Assembly (NCBI GenBank): GCA_902779615.1
Contig: CACZCM010000012.1
Span: 51,778 to 94,293 of the forward strand
DNA: 42,516 nucleotides
Origin: an uncultured Ruminococcus sp.
GTDB lineage: Bacteria > Bacillota > Clostridia > Oscillospirales > Acutalibacteraceae
Direction of reading: 5' to 3'
Shown here in pieces: positions 32,405-40,245 of this stretch. How positions within the stretch are numbered: the stretch's first letter is position 1; every line of letters starts with the position of its first letter. The position numbers and the translations under genes were made by a program. The notes beneath the pieces are model-generated. The model was not told the DNA's origin and searched no databases. It was given only the letters and a program-made list of their open reading frames with translations.

Positions 32405-33529
32405 TTATTCGACCTCAATATAATAAGTATCAAGAATCATGTCAAACAACGCTTTGTTGTCAACATGATATTCCGCATACCCCTTATCGCCAAGCGACGC
32501 TTCGCCGGGAACTTTAATAAAGTTTTTGTCGGCAGAAAAACCACTTTTCAGGAATACGCTTGCATAATAAGTCACTCTTGATACATCAATATCTGTTGTC
32601 ATGTAATCCTTAGCGTCATTATACATTCTGACAGGCGTAGTAATATCTTTTTTTGTAAGCGCGAGCGTCTGCTTGATAAATTCTTCAAGGTATATTTTTT
32701 GACGCTCCATACGTCTGTCGTTCATCGTGCCGTCACCGTACATCTCACGATATCGCACAAAAGCCTCGGCCTGCTTTGCGTCCAGAACAAGATCCGCACC
32801 CTCATACAGAGAAGGATCTCTTGATGTCAGGTCTTCATTAACAGTAACATGAACACCGCCTACGTCATTGTTCAGAATTCCCAATGCATCAAGATCGATC
32901 ACGGCATATGAGTTAACGGGGATCCCGAAAAGCAGCCTCGAAACAGATCTCTTCAGGTTCTCGCAGCTTCCCTCTTTGCCATCAACATAACCATGAGCAA
33001 GGCATATCTGCTCTTTCACAGTGCGTGAATAATTGCCGCTTGCATCATACTCGTCAACATCAACCATGGAATCACGCGAAACCGCCATCATTTTGTAGTT
33101 ACCCGACTCGGTGTCGAGCGCACAAACGATAATGCAGTCGGCCTGCCCATATCCTCCAAGCTTACCTGTCTGCTGTTCTTCGTGTGTATCTATCCCGGCA
33201 AAAAGAATAGTAGTGATCTTGTCGTTGTACATATACTTCTTGTCGTTGTAGTAGATGTAGGTATTCGTGTCCTCAGGGTCGGTTTCTACGCTGGCGTTTG
33301 TTTCCGCAGGAACAACGATACCGCCCATAGCGGCACGGTTGGCGCCCAACGCGTCTTTTTCACCCTTATACATAAGAACGATCAGCGTCACGGCAATAAT
33401 CACCAAAATCCCAATGATCACTGCAGCAATGACGCCGAACACTTTCAATGCTTTATTCTGTTTTGGTTTCCCCGAAACACCGCTTCGGCGGCTAGGGATC
33501 CCTGTGTTATCAGTTTGCTGCCGGCTCAT
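32405..33529 (-). CDS. LytR-CpsA-Psr (LCP) family cell-wall transferase
   Basis: 374 residues. A short cytoplasmic tail and a membrane segment (about 29-52) are followed by the extracytoplasmic LCP domain (about 105-330): TTILFAGIDTHEE, ADCIIVCALDTESGNYKMMA, VSRDSMVDV, AHGYVDGKEGSCENLKRSVS and GIPVNSYAVIDLDALG with the conserved arginines and aspartates. LCP enzymes attach teichoic acids or polysaccharides from lipid carriers to peptidoglycan. It overlaps the sortase gene by 20 bases, so sorting and glycopolymer anchoring are coupled in one transcript. Confidence 0.93.
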   Translation of the reverse strand: MSRQQTDNTGIPSRRSGVSGKPKQNKALKVFGVIAAVIIGILVIIAVTLIVLMYKGEKDALGANRAAMGGIVVPAETNASVETDPEDTNTYIYYNDKKYMYNDKITTILFAGIDTHEEQQTGKLGGYGQADCIIVCALDTESGNYKMMAVSRDSMVDVDEYDASGNYSRTVKEQICLAHGYVDGKEGSCENLKRSVSRLLFGIPVNSYAVIDLDALGILNNDVGGVHVTVNEDLTSRDPSLYEGADLVLDAKQAEAFVRYREMYGDGTMNDRRMERQKIYLEEFIKQTLALTKKDITTPVRMYNDAKDYMTTDIDVSRVTYYASVFLKSGFSADKNFIKVPGEASLGDKGYAEYHVDNKALFDMILDTYYIEVE

Positions 33530-34382
33530 CGCTAATCAAGACTCCTTGAACTAAATATCTTGATGTGTCAATATTTCCAAGGCAAGTACTGAGAGTAATT
33601 ATCTTATCGTCAGTAGTGACCTCGATCTCTCTTCTGTTACACATCATTGATTCTGTGGGGTTGGTTGCATAGGCGAGATACTCGGCATAAACATCTTCAT
33701 CGCTAAAGTCGAACGAATAGAGGATATGTCTGTCATCATATTCGTACGCCGAAAAAATCTCATACGTCAGAGTTCTGTCGGGAAGCAAAATGTAAATATA
33801 CGGATTCGCAGCAAAGAAATCCGGGTCACGGAAATTATGGAGCGTGCGGAACATTGTGCCATTGAGCATATTGTGACCGTAAAGAACAGTATTGGGATCA
33901 GAAAAATCCTTCTTATTCAGCTTTTCGGTGTAGATACTGCCCGCAAATTCATATTCCTTTTTGTAATTATGCTCCAAATAAAAACCGTCGTCACCGCTAG
34001 TCTGAAGAACAGGGTAATCGACGTTAGTGTTGGGGATCTTTATCCACGCGTACATATCGGGATTGACCTTCCACAATTCCGTAAAGTTCACATCACCGTT
34101 TACAACGTCACGCCCATCATCATTCGAACTGACATTTTTTGAAGATGCAGCCGAAGATGATGTGGCATCAGTTGTATCAGACTCCGACACTAAAGAATCG
34201 GCAGGCTCGCTTGAGCTGTCTGTCAGCGCGCTCTCGGACATAAGAGAACTTATATCGTCATAGCTGCGCCCTGCGCTGTACATTCTATATAGATATACAC
34301 ACAACAACGATAGTGCTGCGATGACAAACACCACCGAGACTACCCAAACGGCGGCCCACTTTTTCTTGTTGCCGTTTTCCAT
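33510..34382 (-). CDS. srtB: Class B sortase
   Basis: 290 residues. Membrane segment at 9-31 and a serine/aspartate-rich linker to about 95, then the catalytic domain. The triad is H170 (LYGHNM), C267 (TLSTC) and R275 (SRYLVQG). TLSTCxxxxxxxRxxVQG and the helical insertion before it are typical of class B. Sortases cut between T and G of the sorting signal and join the protein to peptidoglycan. It follows the SPKTG protein by 13 bases in the same operon. C. difficile SrtB accepts (S/P)PxTG, which fits both candidate substrates in this window. Confidence 0.93.
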   Translation of the reverse strand: MENGNKKKWAAVWVVSVVFVIAALSLLCVYLYRMYSAGRSYDDISSLMSESALTDSSSEPADSLVSESDTTDATSSSAASSKNVSSNDDGRDVVNGDVNFTELWKVNPDMYAWIKIPNTNVDYPVLQTSGDDGFYLEHNYKKEYEFAGSIYTEKLNKKDFSDPNTVLYGHNMLNGTMFRTLHNFRDPDFFAANPYIYILLPDRTLTYEIFSAYEYDDRHILYSFDFSDEDVYAEYLAYATNPTESMMCNRREIEVTTDDKIITLSTCLGNIDTSRYLVQGVLISDEPAAN

Positions 34383-34395
34383 TCGGAATTAAGTC

Positions 34396-34761
34396 TTAGG
34401 ACTTCTTCTTGGAAGAAACTGCTACGCCTGCAAATGCAAGAGCTGCTGCTGCAAGGAGAACGCCTTCAGCTACAGGAGCACCTGTCTTCGGAGAAGTGTT
34501 GCTGCCGTTATTGCTGCTATTGGTGTTGCTGTTGCTGTTGCTCTTATTCTTGTTAGCGTCATCATTGCCGCCGTTCTTGTTGCCGTTGCCATCATCAGGC
34601 TTTACGCTTGAGTTGCCGCCATTAGGAACAGAGGGGCTGGAAACTACAGAGTTTGTAGCTGCGCCGTCTGCTGTAGCGGGAGCTGCCTCGGCAGCGGAAG
34701 CTGCGATAGCGCCTGTTGAAACTACGAGAGCACTAAGAAGAACTGCAAATACCTTTTTCAT
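34396..34761 (-). CDS. Secreted low-complexity protein with SPKTG sorting signal
   Basis: 121 residues. Signal peptide 1-24, an alanine-rich stretch, then an Asn/Gly/Ser/Lys-rich linker (about 45-88), and the sorting signal SPKTG (90-94) with hydrophobic segment 97-115 and tail SSKKKS. It is the first gene of the sortase/LCP operon and is almost certainly a sortase substrate. It has no domain; it may serve as a spacer, surface peptide or regulator of the sortase. GGAGGTAATTAC precedes the ATG. The SPNTG protein at 3923 shares the same design. Confidence 0.8.
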   Translation of the reverse strand: MKKVFAVLLSALVVSTGAIAASAAEAAPATADGAATNSVVSSPSVPNGGNSSVKPDDGNGNKNGGNDDANKNKSNSNSNTNSSNNGSNTSPKTGAPVAEGVLLAAAALAFAGVAVSSKKKS

Positions 34762-34832
34762 TGTAATTACCTCCTATTAATAATTCTTCTCGGTAAATAG
34801 TATAAAGTGGATTTACTGAACCACTTTGCTTT

Positions 34833-34861
34833 ATTGTATCACCGATTAACATTTTTGTAAA
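34833..34861 (-). promoter_or_regulatory. Promoter of the SPKTG-sortase-LCP operon
   Basis: Minus-strand TTTACA (34861-34856), a 17-base spacer and TACAAT (34838-34833). The start of the transcript forms a hairpin, AAAGTGG/CCACTTT (34804-34827), which could stabilise the mRNA. Confidence 0.65.
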
Positions 34862-34979
34862 GAGTTTTTTCGCATATTTTTTAAAAAATTATTAATTACC
34901 AGAAAGTTGGGAAATATTTCAATTGTTTTTTGTGCATAATTATGTATATTACGTCATTTATTTGTCAATCTATTTTTTT

Positions 34980-35561
34980 CTATAAGTTATTTGTATCTTG
35001 CTTTTGGGCAGAATTTTTCTCATTTTTTCGTATTTGTGTAATAACATAGATAGAAACTGCGGAGATACTATAAATAATATAACCGATAAAACCGCCTGCA
35101 GCGTTGCAAATAATATCGTCAACATCAGCCATACCGAGCATGTATTTATATTGTGCGTACTCAATTCCGCATGAGAGCGCTGCGCTTAGAATTAATACAG
35201 CAAGACTCTTTTCAGGCATTTTTCTCGGGAATGAAGACGCCAGGAACATTCCCAGCGGGATAAACAGCATCACATTAAGCGATTTCTCCTTCAGTACATT
35301 TCCGTTCATAAATACAGTTCCGATCTGTCCGAACGGCTGAGTTGTTATTCTGCGCACGGACTCCTGTTCTCTGCTGAGCAGCGTAATAAAGACTATAAAG
35401 GAGATCCACAGCAATAGAAAGATGAGCGCTGCGATCTTAGGCTTTTTCGTCTTCGGTTTTCTGACACTGGCCGCCGTATAAAAAAGAGCCCATGCTGCGC
35501 AGCATACCGCCATAATTGCGGCAAGTGTTTTCAGATGCATATTAAAAAGGAAATCCTGCAT
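34980..35561 (-). CDS. VanZ-family membrane protein
   Basis: 193 residues from the chosen start; about five membrane segments. Typical VanZ marks are LNVMLFIPLGMFLASSFP, a helix with GIEYAQYKYMLGMADVDDII and CNAAGGFIGYIIY. VanZ proteins give low-level teicoplanin resistance in enterococci, but the family is broad and its general function is unclear. The frame opens at 35600, yet ATG 35561 has GTGGAGTG upstream and starts the hydrophobic part, so it is preferred. It lies downstream of the malG terminator and upstream of the sortase operon on the same strand. Confidence 0.85.
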   Translation of the reverse strand: MQDFLFNMHLKTLAAIMAVCCAAWALFYTAASVRKPKTKKPKIAALIFLLLWISFIVFITLLSREQESVRRITTQPFGQIGTVFMNGNVLKEKSLNVMLFIPLGMFLASSFPRKMPEKSLAVLILSAALSCGIEYAQYKYMLGMADVDDIICNAAGGFIGYIIYSISAVSIYVITQIRKNEKNSAQKQDTNNL

Positions 35562-35585
35562 TATTGCACACTCCACTTCATAAGA

Positions 35586-35626
35586 AAAATCAAGCGGCAC
35601 CCGTCTGCTTTAGACAGATGCCGCAA
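35586..35626 (-). terminator. Terminator of the malEFG operon
   Basis: On the minus strand GCGGCA...TGCCGC (35624-35594) with an inner CTGTC/GACGG pairing, followed by TTGATTTTTC, about 65 bases after the malG stop. Confidence 0.75.
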
Positions 35627-35687
35627 TAAGAATGAGCTATGTATCATTCAACGCCGTACACACAGCGTTTCTCTTGAATACAGTCGA

Positions 35688-36496
35688 TTAACCCTTAACG
35701 CCGCCTGCGGTTACGCCTTCAACGTAGTAATTCTGCATCTTAAGGAAGAGAATTGTGATCGGAATAGCTACAAGAACAGAACCCGAAAGGAACTGCTTGA
35801 AGTATGTTTGTTTATACTCTTTGTCTACCATCTTCTGAAGACCGATAGCAACAGTATAGTTATCACGCTTATCACCCATGATGATCTTTACAAGGATAAA
35901 GTCGCACCACGGTCCGATAAATGCAGTGAGGATAGTATAAACAAGGATAGGCTTCGACATAGGAAGAATGATCTTCCAGAAGATCTGATTTCTGGTAGCA
36001 CCGTCGATAGTTGCAGCCTCGTCAAGCGCTCTCGGGATCGTGTCGAAGAAGCCCTTCGAGATAGCAAATCCAAGACCTGCGCCTGCAGAATAGCAGATAA
36101 ATAAAGAGCGATCATCGTCATGAAGCCCGGGAACATTCCAAGAACCATGCCGATGTTGATGAACATCTTACGAGATTTAAATCTAAGTCTTGAGAATGTA
36201 TACGATACCATAAGTACCGACAGAGAAGAAATGATGCAGGAAAATACCGCAACAACGAATGTGTTAAGGAACCATCTCGGATAGTCGAATGTCTGAGTAT
36301 TTGTGAAGAGCGCCTTGTAGTTGTCGAGGGTATACTCCTTCGGGAACACATAAGGCACGGTAACGCCGCCTTCTGCGCGGAATGAGTGTAAAACAAGCCA
36401 CACAAGCGGACTTACCCAAATAACGCCAAGCACTGCGAGGAACACGTAAATAATTACGTCTGCGATAGTTCTTTGTAATTTGTAGCTTTTTATCAT
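35688..36496 (-). pseudogene. malG: MalG-type sugar ABC permease, frameshifted
   Basis: Two frames together make a MalG-like permease. The first (from ATG 36496) runs to FMTMIALYL, and then the frame changes near 36091-36110. The second continues from LFICYSAGAGLGFAISKGFF through DTIPRALDEAATIDGAT (the EAA loop that docks the ATPase) to the stop at 35688. Compared with family layout, roughly 14-16 residues are missing between IALY and YSAGAG, so this is an out-of-frame deletion rather than a single-base slip. The repeated TTTATTTAT there could have mediated it. It overlaps malF by four bases (ATGA). Without correction the permease would lack its last membrane helices. An assembly error is also possible. 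Confidence 0.8.
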
Positions 36497-37992
36497 GAGA
36501 ACTCCTCCTCGTTTCTGGAAGACTTCGACAGGTTGAACGTAATAAGGGACAGAGTTGCGCAGACAATGAAGACGAGAATACCAACGGCTGCAGCCGTGTT
36601 ATAGTCGTTTGAATCCATAGTGAGCTTAAACAGCCACGTTACGAGCAAGTCGGTCTGACCCGCCTGATAGAGGCTTGCGTCCTTACTCGGACCGCCGTTT
36701 GTAAGAAGGTAAATAACGTTAAAGTTATTGATGTTGCCGACAAACGTCTGAATGAGATACGGAGTCGTTACGAAGAGCATGTAGGGCAGTGTGATCTGGA
36801 AGAACTGTACAACAGGAGTTGCACCGTCGATCCTTGCACTTTCGTAGAGATCCTCGGGGATATTCATGAGGATACCCGATGTCTGAAGGATCGTGTAAGG
36901 TACGCCGACCCACATATTGATAACGATAACCGTTACTCTCGCAACAAGAGCTGTTGAATTGAAAAATGATACCGCGGGTATGCCCATGTATCCGAGAATA
37001 ACGTTAAGAACGCCGTCGTCCTGAAGGATCTGCTGCATAAGAAGAAGCGATACGAACTGAGGAACAGCGATCGTAATAACAAAAAGTGTTCTCCACAGCG
37101 TCTTGAACTTGATACTCTTCTTATTGATCATAAGAGCGAGGATCATGCCGATAATATAGTTGGTAAATGTAGCGAAGATCGCCCATACTATTGTCCATTT
37201 AGTAAGCTCTATGAAGGTGTAACCCTTGCTTGCGCCCTCACCGACTTTAAATACATCTCTGAAGGTCTGAAGACCTACCCATGTAAAGAGGTTTCCCGGA
37301 GGAACGTGAGATCTGTCGTAGTTCGTGAACGCGATAAGGATCATGAACACGAGCGGAAGGATCGTAAATACGGAAATGAGAAGCACCGGAAGCGAAAGCA
37401 TTGTGATGTGATACTTGCCGTCTAGGAAGTCTGCAAGCTCTTCCTTCAATGTCGGGTTCTTCTTGCCAGCTTTCTGTGTCTGCTCAGCCTCAAATGCCGA
37501 TTTTGTATTCGCAACATAAACGCCGATAAATACCAGTGTAATGAGTATTGCAAGCGTACCGTAGAGCAATATCAGCATTGAGTTATCGCCCGGGACCATC
37601 ATCGGTCTGCCTGTGGCAGGATTTATCTCTTGATGCGCTTTTACAGTACCGAGCGTATCGAACTTATTAAGATAAACAAGGCCGAAGTTCATCATAAAAA
37701 GAATGTAGAATACTTCGGCTGCAAGGAATACAAGGCCCTTGCCGACCTGTCCTCTGGTGAAGTTGCCGAAGCCCATAACCAAATATGAAAGCTTGGTGCT
37801 CATATCACCCATCGAGAATCTTGAACCGTAGCCCTTTAACCCTTCAACAAACTTGATGCCAAGATTTTTAAAGAATTTACCGATAGCAGCGAAGAATGCC
37901 TTCACTCTGCCCGGAAGAAGTGAAAAAAACTCTTTGATCTTGTAGACAACGCGCTGTGTGGGAGAAAGCGACTTATATTCAATAAATGTCAT
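36493..37992 (-). CDS. malF: MalF-type sugar ABC transporter permease
   Basis: 499 residues, longer than typical 290-residue sugar permeases. The first 130 residues form an extra cytoplasmic/amphipathic segment and two membrane helices, as in MalF homologues of Firmicutes. The core has about six further helices and the EAA loop ESARIDGATPVVQFFQITLP near the C-terminus. It pairs with MalG to form the channel for maltodextrins delivered by MalE. No ATPase gene (malK/msmX) is in the window, so a shared one must exist elsewhere. It starts at ATG 37992 after AGGAGAG and is coupled to malG. Confidence 0.9.
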   Translation of the reverse strand: MTFIEYKSLSPTQRVVYKIKEFFSLLPGRVKAFFAAIGKFFKNLGIKFVEGLKGYGSRFSMGDMSTKLSYLVMGFGNFTRGQVGKGLVFLAAEVFYILFMMNFGLVYLNKFDTLGTVKAHQEINPATGRPMMVPGDNSMLILLYGTLAILITLVFIGVYVANTKSAFEAEQTQKAGKKNPTLKEELADFLDGKYHITMLSLPVLLISVFTILPLVFMILIAFTNYDRSHVPPGNLFTWVGLQTFRDVFKVGEGASKGYTFIELTKWTIVWAIFATFTNYIIGMILALMINKKSIKFKTLWRTLFVITIAVPQFVSLLLMQQILQDDGVLNVILGYMGIPAVSFFNSTALVARVTVIVINMWVGVPYTILQTSGILMNIPEDLYESARIDGATPVVQFFQITLPYMLFVTTPYLIQTFVGNINNFNVIYLLTNGGPSKDASLYQAGQTDLLVTWLFKLTMDSNDYNTAAAVGILVFIVCATLSLITFNLSKSSRNEEEFS

Positions 37993-38020
37993 TAGCTCAC
38001 TCTCCTAATTTCGCATTTAA

Positions 38021-38081
38021 GGACAGCGCAGGCAAACAAAAGACACCTCCCGCAGGAAATATCTCTGCCTGCCGCACTGCC
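38021..38081 (-). promoter_or_regulatory. Intercistronic stem-loop between malE and malF
   Basis: GGACAGCGCAGGCA (38021-38034) pairs, with a small bulge, with TGCCTGCCGCACTGCC (38066-38081). There is no T-run, so it probably protects malE mRNA or trims expression of the permeases, giving more binding protein than permease. Confidence 0.6.
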
Positions 38082-38107
38082 AAGTAGTATTTAAATAGTA
38101 TCAGATC

Positions 38108-39439
38108 TTACTCGTCCTTGATGTTGGCGATAGTCTGATTGAGGAGTTCCTTAGCCTGATCCTCAGTGAGGTCGTTATCCGGGTCAACGATCTTGTTGCC
38201 GAATGTACCCATCGGGCTCCAGAACGACGGCGAAATGCCAACTTGTGCAACCGAGTTAGCCTGCTGAGCAAGAATAGCTGTCAAAGCAGCGTCATTCTTG
38301 ACAATATCGCTCTCTGCAACGACCTTGTTGGACGGACCCCAGTTGAGCTTCTCTGCTCTCTCCATCTGGCAATCCTCACCGGAGAGGAACTTTGCAAGCT
38401 CGATAGCCGTGTTCGGATAAAGTGTGCTGGAGTTTACGCCGAGGAGCTTATAACCGAACATATTGACGATCGGTGTGTCTGCGCCGTCAACGTTGATAGT
38501 CGGGAGAACAGCAAAGCCCGCGTCGTCACCCAAAGCTTCCTTTGCGTTCGAGAAGTTCCAGCTGCCGTCGAAGCCTGCTGCAACTGTGTCGGACTTAAAG
38601 CCGTCGACTACCTTTGTAACCTCGCCGTTAAGGAAGAAGTCCTTGTAGTCGACGAAGAGCTTACGGAATGCGAGCATTGTCTTTACCATATGAGCTTCAT
38701 CATAATCTGTGAACTTCTGAACAGCGTCTTCGCCCTCAAGACCGTCGATCTTCAAACCGCCTGTGAACATGAACAGGCAGGAGTAGTAGCCGTTTCCTGC
38801 GTCCATAACGAACTTCTTGTTTGCAGCTTTACAAGCCTCGAGTGTACCCTCAAGAGTCTTAGCCTGATCTTCGGAAACGTACTTTTTGTTATAAACGAGA
38901 ATGTAGCTGTTGTCGCCTGTCTCGGGATATGCCCAGATCTTCTCGTCCTTTGTAGCAGCCGCAACGGAAGCCTCGCTGTTGGATGTCGTTACGAAATCCT
39001 TATCGTTGCCTGTTACCTCAAGAAGTGCGCCTGCAGTTACAAGCTTGTCGAGGTTATCGCAAGCAAAGCCAAATACATCTGCTGCTGCGTTGGGGTCTGT
39101 GAGTACCTGAGTAGCGGAGTCTGCCTCGCCCTGCGGAACAACTTCGATCTGAATATCGCCGTAAGCCTTCATGTTCTCGCTGAACTTAGCGCACTCGTCC
39201 TTGAGCACGTCCTGAACTTTGTCAGGACCCCAAACCTTAAGGTTGATAGTACCTGCTGCGCCCTCGCCGCCAAGCGGATCGGCGTCTGCCGTTGTATCAG
39301 CGGGTGTTGTTGTACCGTCGCCTGTCGAGCCGCCTGTTGTACCGGAAGGTGTTGTTGATGTGCCGCCGCAGCCTGCGAGTGCTGTTACAGACATCATAGC
39401 GGCAAGTGCGATCGCGCAGAATCTCTTAGTCTTGCTCAT
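38108..39439 (-). CDS. malE: MalE-type maltose/maltodextrin-binding lipoprotein
   Basis: 443 residues. Lipoprotein signal peptide with lipobox LAGC (C24), then a Thr/Ser/Gly-rich tether (about 27-60) and a family 1 solute-binding domain (INLKVWGPDKVQDVLKDECA, QIEVVPQGEADSATQVLTDP, GFACDNLDKLV, ...SFWSPMGTFGN). Such proteins capture sugar outside the membrane. The gene order E-F-G and the MalF-like permease point to maltodextrins, but other oligosaccharides are possible. Ribosome-binding site GAAGGAAAAAGG precedes ATG 39439. It is the first gene of its operon. Confidence 0.9.
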   Translation of the reverse strand: MSKTKRFCAIALAAMMSVTALAGCGGTSTTPSGTTGGSTGDGTTTPADTTADADPLGGEGAAGTINLKVWGPDKVQDVLKDECAKFSENMKAYGDIQIEVVPQGEADSATQVLTDPNAAADVFGFACDNLDKLVTAGALLEVTGNDKDFVTTSNSEASVAAATKDEKIWAYPETGDNSYILVYNKKYVSEDQAKTLEGTLEACKAANKKFVMDAGNGYYSCLFMFTGGLKIDGLEGEDAVQKFTDYDEAHMVKTMLAFRKLFVDYKDFFLNGEVTKVVDGFKSDTVAAGFDGSWNFSNAKEALGDDAGFAVLPTINVDGADTPIVNMFGYKLLGVNSSTLYPNTAIELAKFLSGEDCQMERAEKLNWGPSNKVVAESDIVKNDAALTAILAQQANSVAQVGISPSFWSPMGTFGNKIVDPDNDLTEDQAKELLNQTIANIKDE

Positions 39440-39579
39440 TTCCTTTTTCCTTCTTTCTGAGAAATAAAATTGTTTATAGATGACACGGGGTTATCTCCCC
39501 ATAAACCGGCAGTGCATCCGAGCGTGACAAAAGCCAATGCAAAAAAGCGCACGAAAAGCACCGCAGTGTTTCCACATAA

Positions 39580-39608
39580 ATAATAACATATTCACAAGAT
39601 TTTTGCAA
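39580..39608 (-). promoter_or_regulatory. Probable malE operon promoter
   Basis: Minus-strand TTGCAA (39608-39603), a 17-base spacer and TATTAT (39585-39580), about 140 bases before the ATG. The leader contains GCACCGCAGTG; no clear LacI-type or catabolite operator was seen. Confidence 0.55.
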
Positions 39609-40051
39609 TATCTTTATACATTTTTATTACTCTAAATATATTGAACTAATAAAATTGTGCAATTTGTACACAAGATCTCATCGAAATATCAATATGCACA
39701 AACCGACGCATTTATTTTCTTACAACTTTTACAAAGTATCTTTGTGAAAAACTAACAATATTGCGAATGAATTTCTGTTATTTACAAATTTGTCACAATT
39801 ATTGAACTTAAAAATTTAAGAAATTTTTAAGTCAGAGAAATAATTTTGTCTATTATTACGATAAAAAGTGATAATCAACATCGTATAATAAATACGTCTG
39901 TTAATTCTGCATTTGCATTGACAAAATCCGCGTAAAGTAGTATTTTATATATATCTAAAGTATTGCTTGAATACTGCGTCTGTAAAGCTTCAATTTGTTA
40001 TGGCTCCGATTTTGTGGTTCCTTAAACGCCGGCTTTACGTGTTCTGTACTA

Positions 40052-40080
40052 ATTATACAGCATTTCACTCTGTAAATCAA
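40052..40080 (-). promoter_or_regulatory. Strong minus-strand promoter without an adjacent gene
   Basis: TTGATT (40080-40075), a 17-base spacer and TATAAT (40057-40052) on the minus strand. The next minus-strand gene, malE, is 600 bases away. It could drive a long malE leader or a small RNA; the first 70 bases can close through GTAAAGC/GCTTTAC. Confidence 0.55.
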
Positions 40081-40245
40081 TAGTAAAATTAAAAATTTCT
40101 GTACATTTTTAATAAAATCTCGATCAACGCAGCTTAACACAATACCTCGCAGAGATCTAATCGTTTTATTTTTGACTTTTCGTCTGCGAAAAGCTCATAA
40201 CAACATATATTATATAGAAAGACACCTTTAAAGGAGCGATTTGTA

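Larger units (their letters stand above)
39440..40245. other. Long AT-rich gene-free region between divergent malE and murE
   Basis: 806 bases with no credible gene. It holds the malE promoter, a second minus-strand promoter at 40052-40080 and a weak plus-strand pair TTGACA (39918-39923) / TATTTT (39941-39946). A possible structured block has GTAAAGC on one side and GCTTTAC on the other (about 39980-40038). The murE leader has a CTTTTCG/CGAAAAG hairpin near 40177-40194 and AAAGGAGCG as ribosome-binding site. No regulator gene is present. Confidence 0.6.

Noticed and set aside
38243-39358. 371-codon cysteine/valine-rich ORF antisense to malE
   Set aside because: malE has a lipobox, family motifs, promoter and ribosome-binding site; the antisense frame has none and is cysteine-rich only because of malE codon use.
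39955-40140. 61-codon ORF on the minus strand upstream of malE
   Set aside because: Its start lies upstream of the mapped promoter-like sequence at 40052-40080, it has no ribosome-binding site and resembles no protein.
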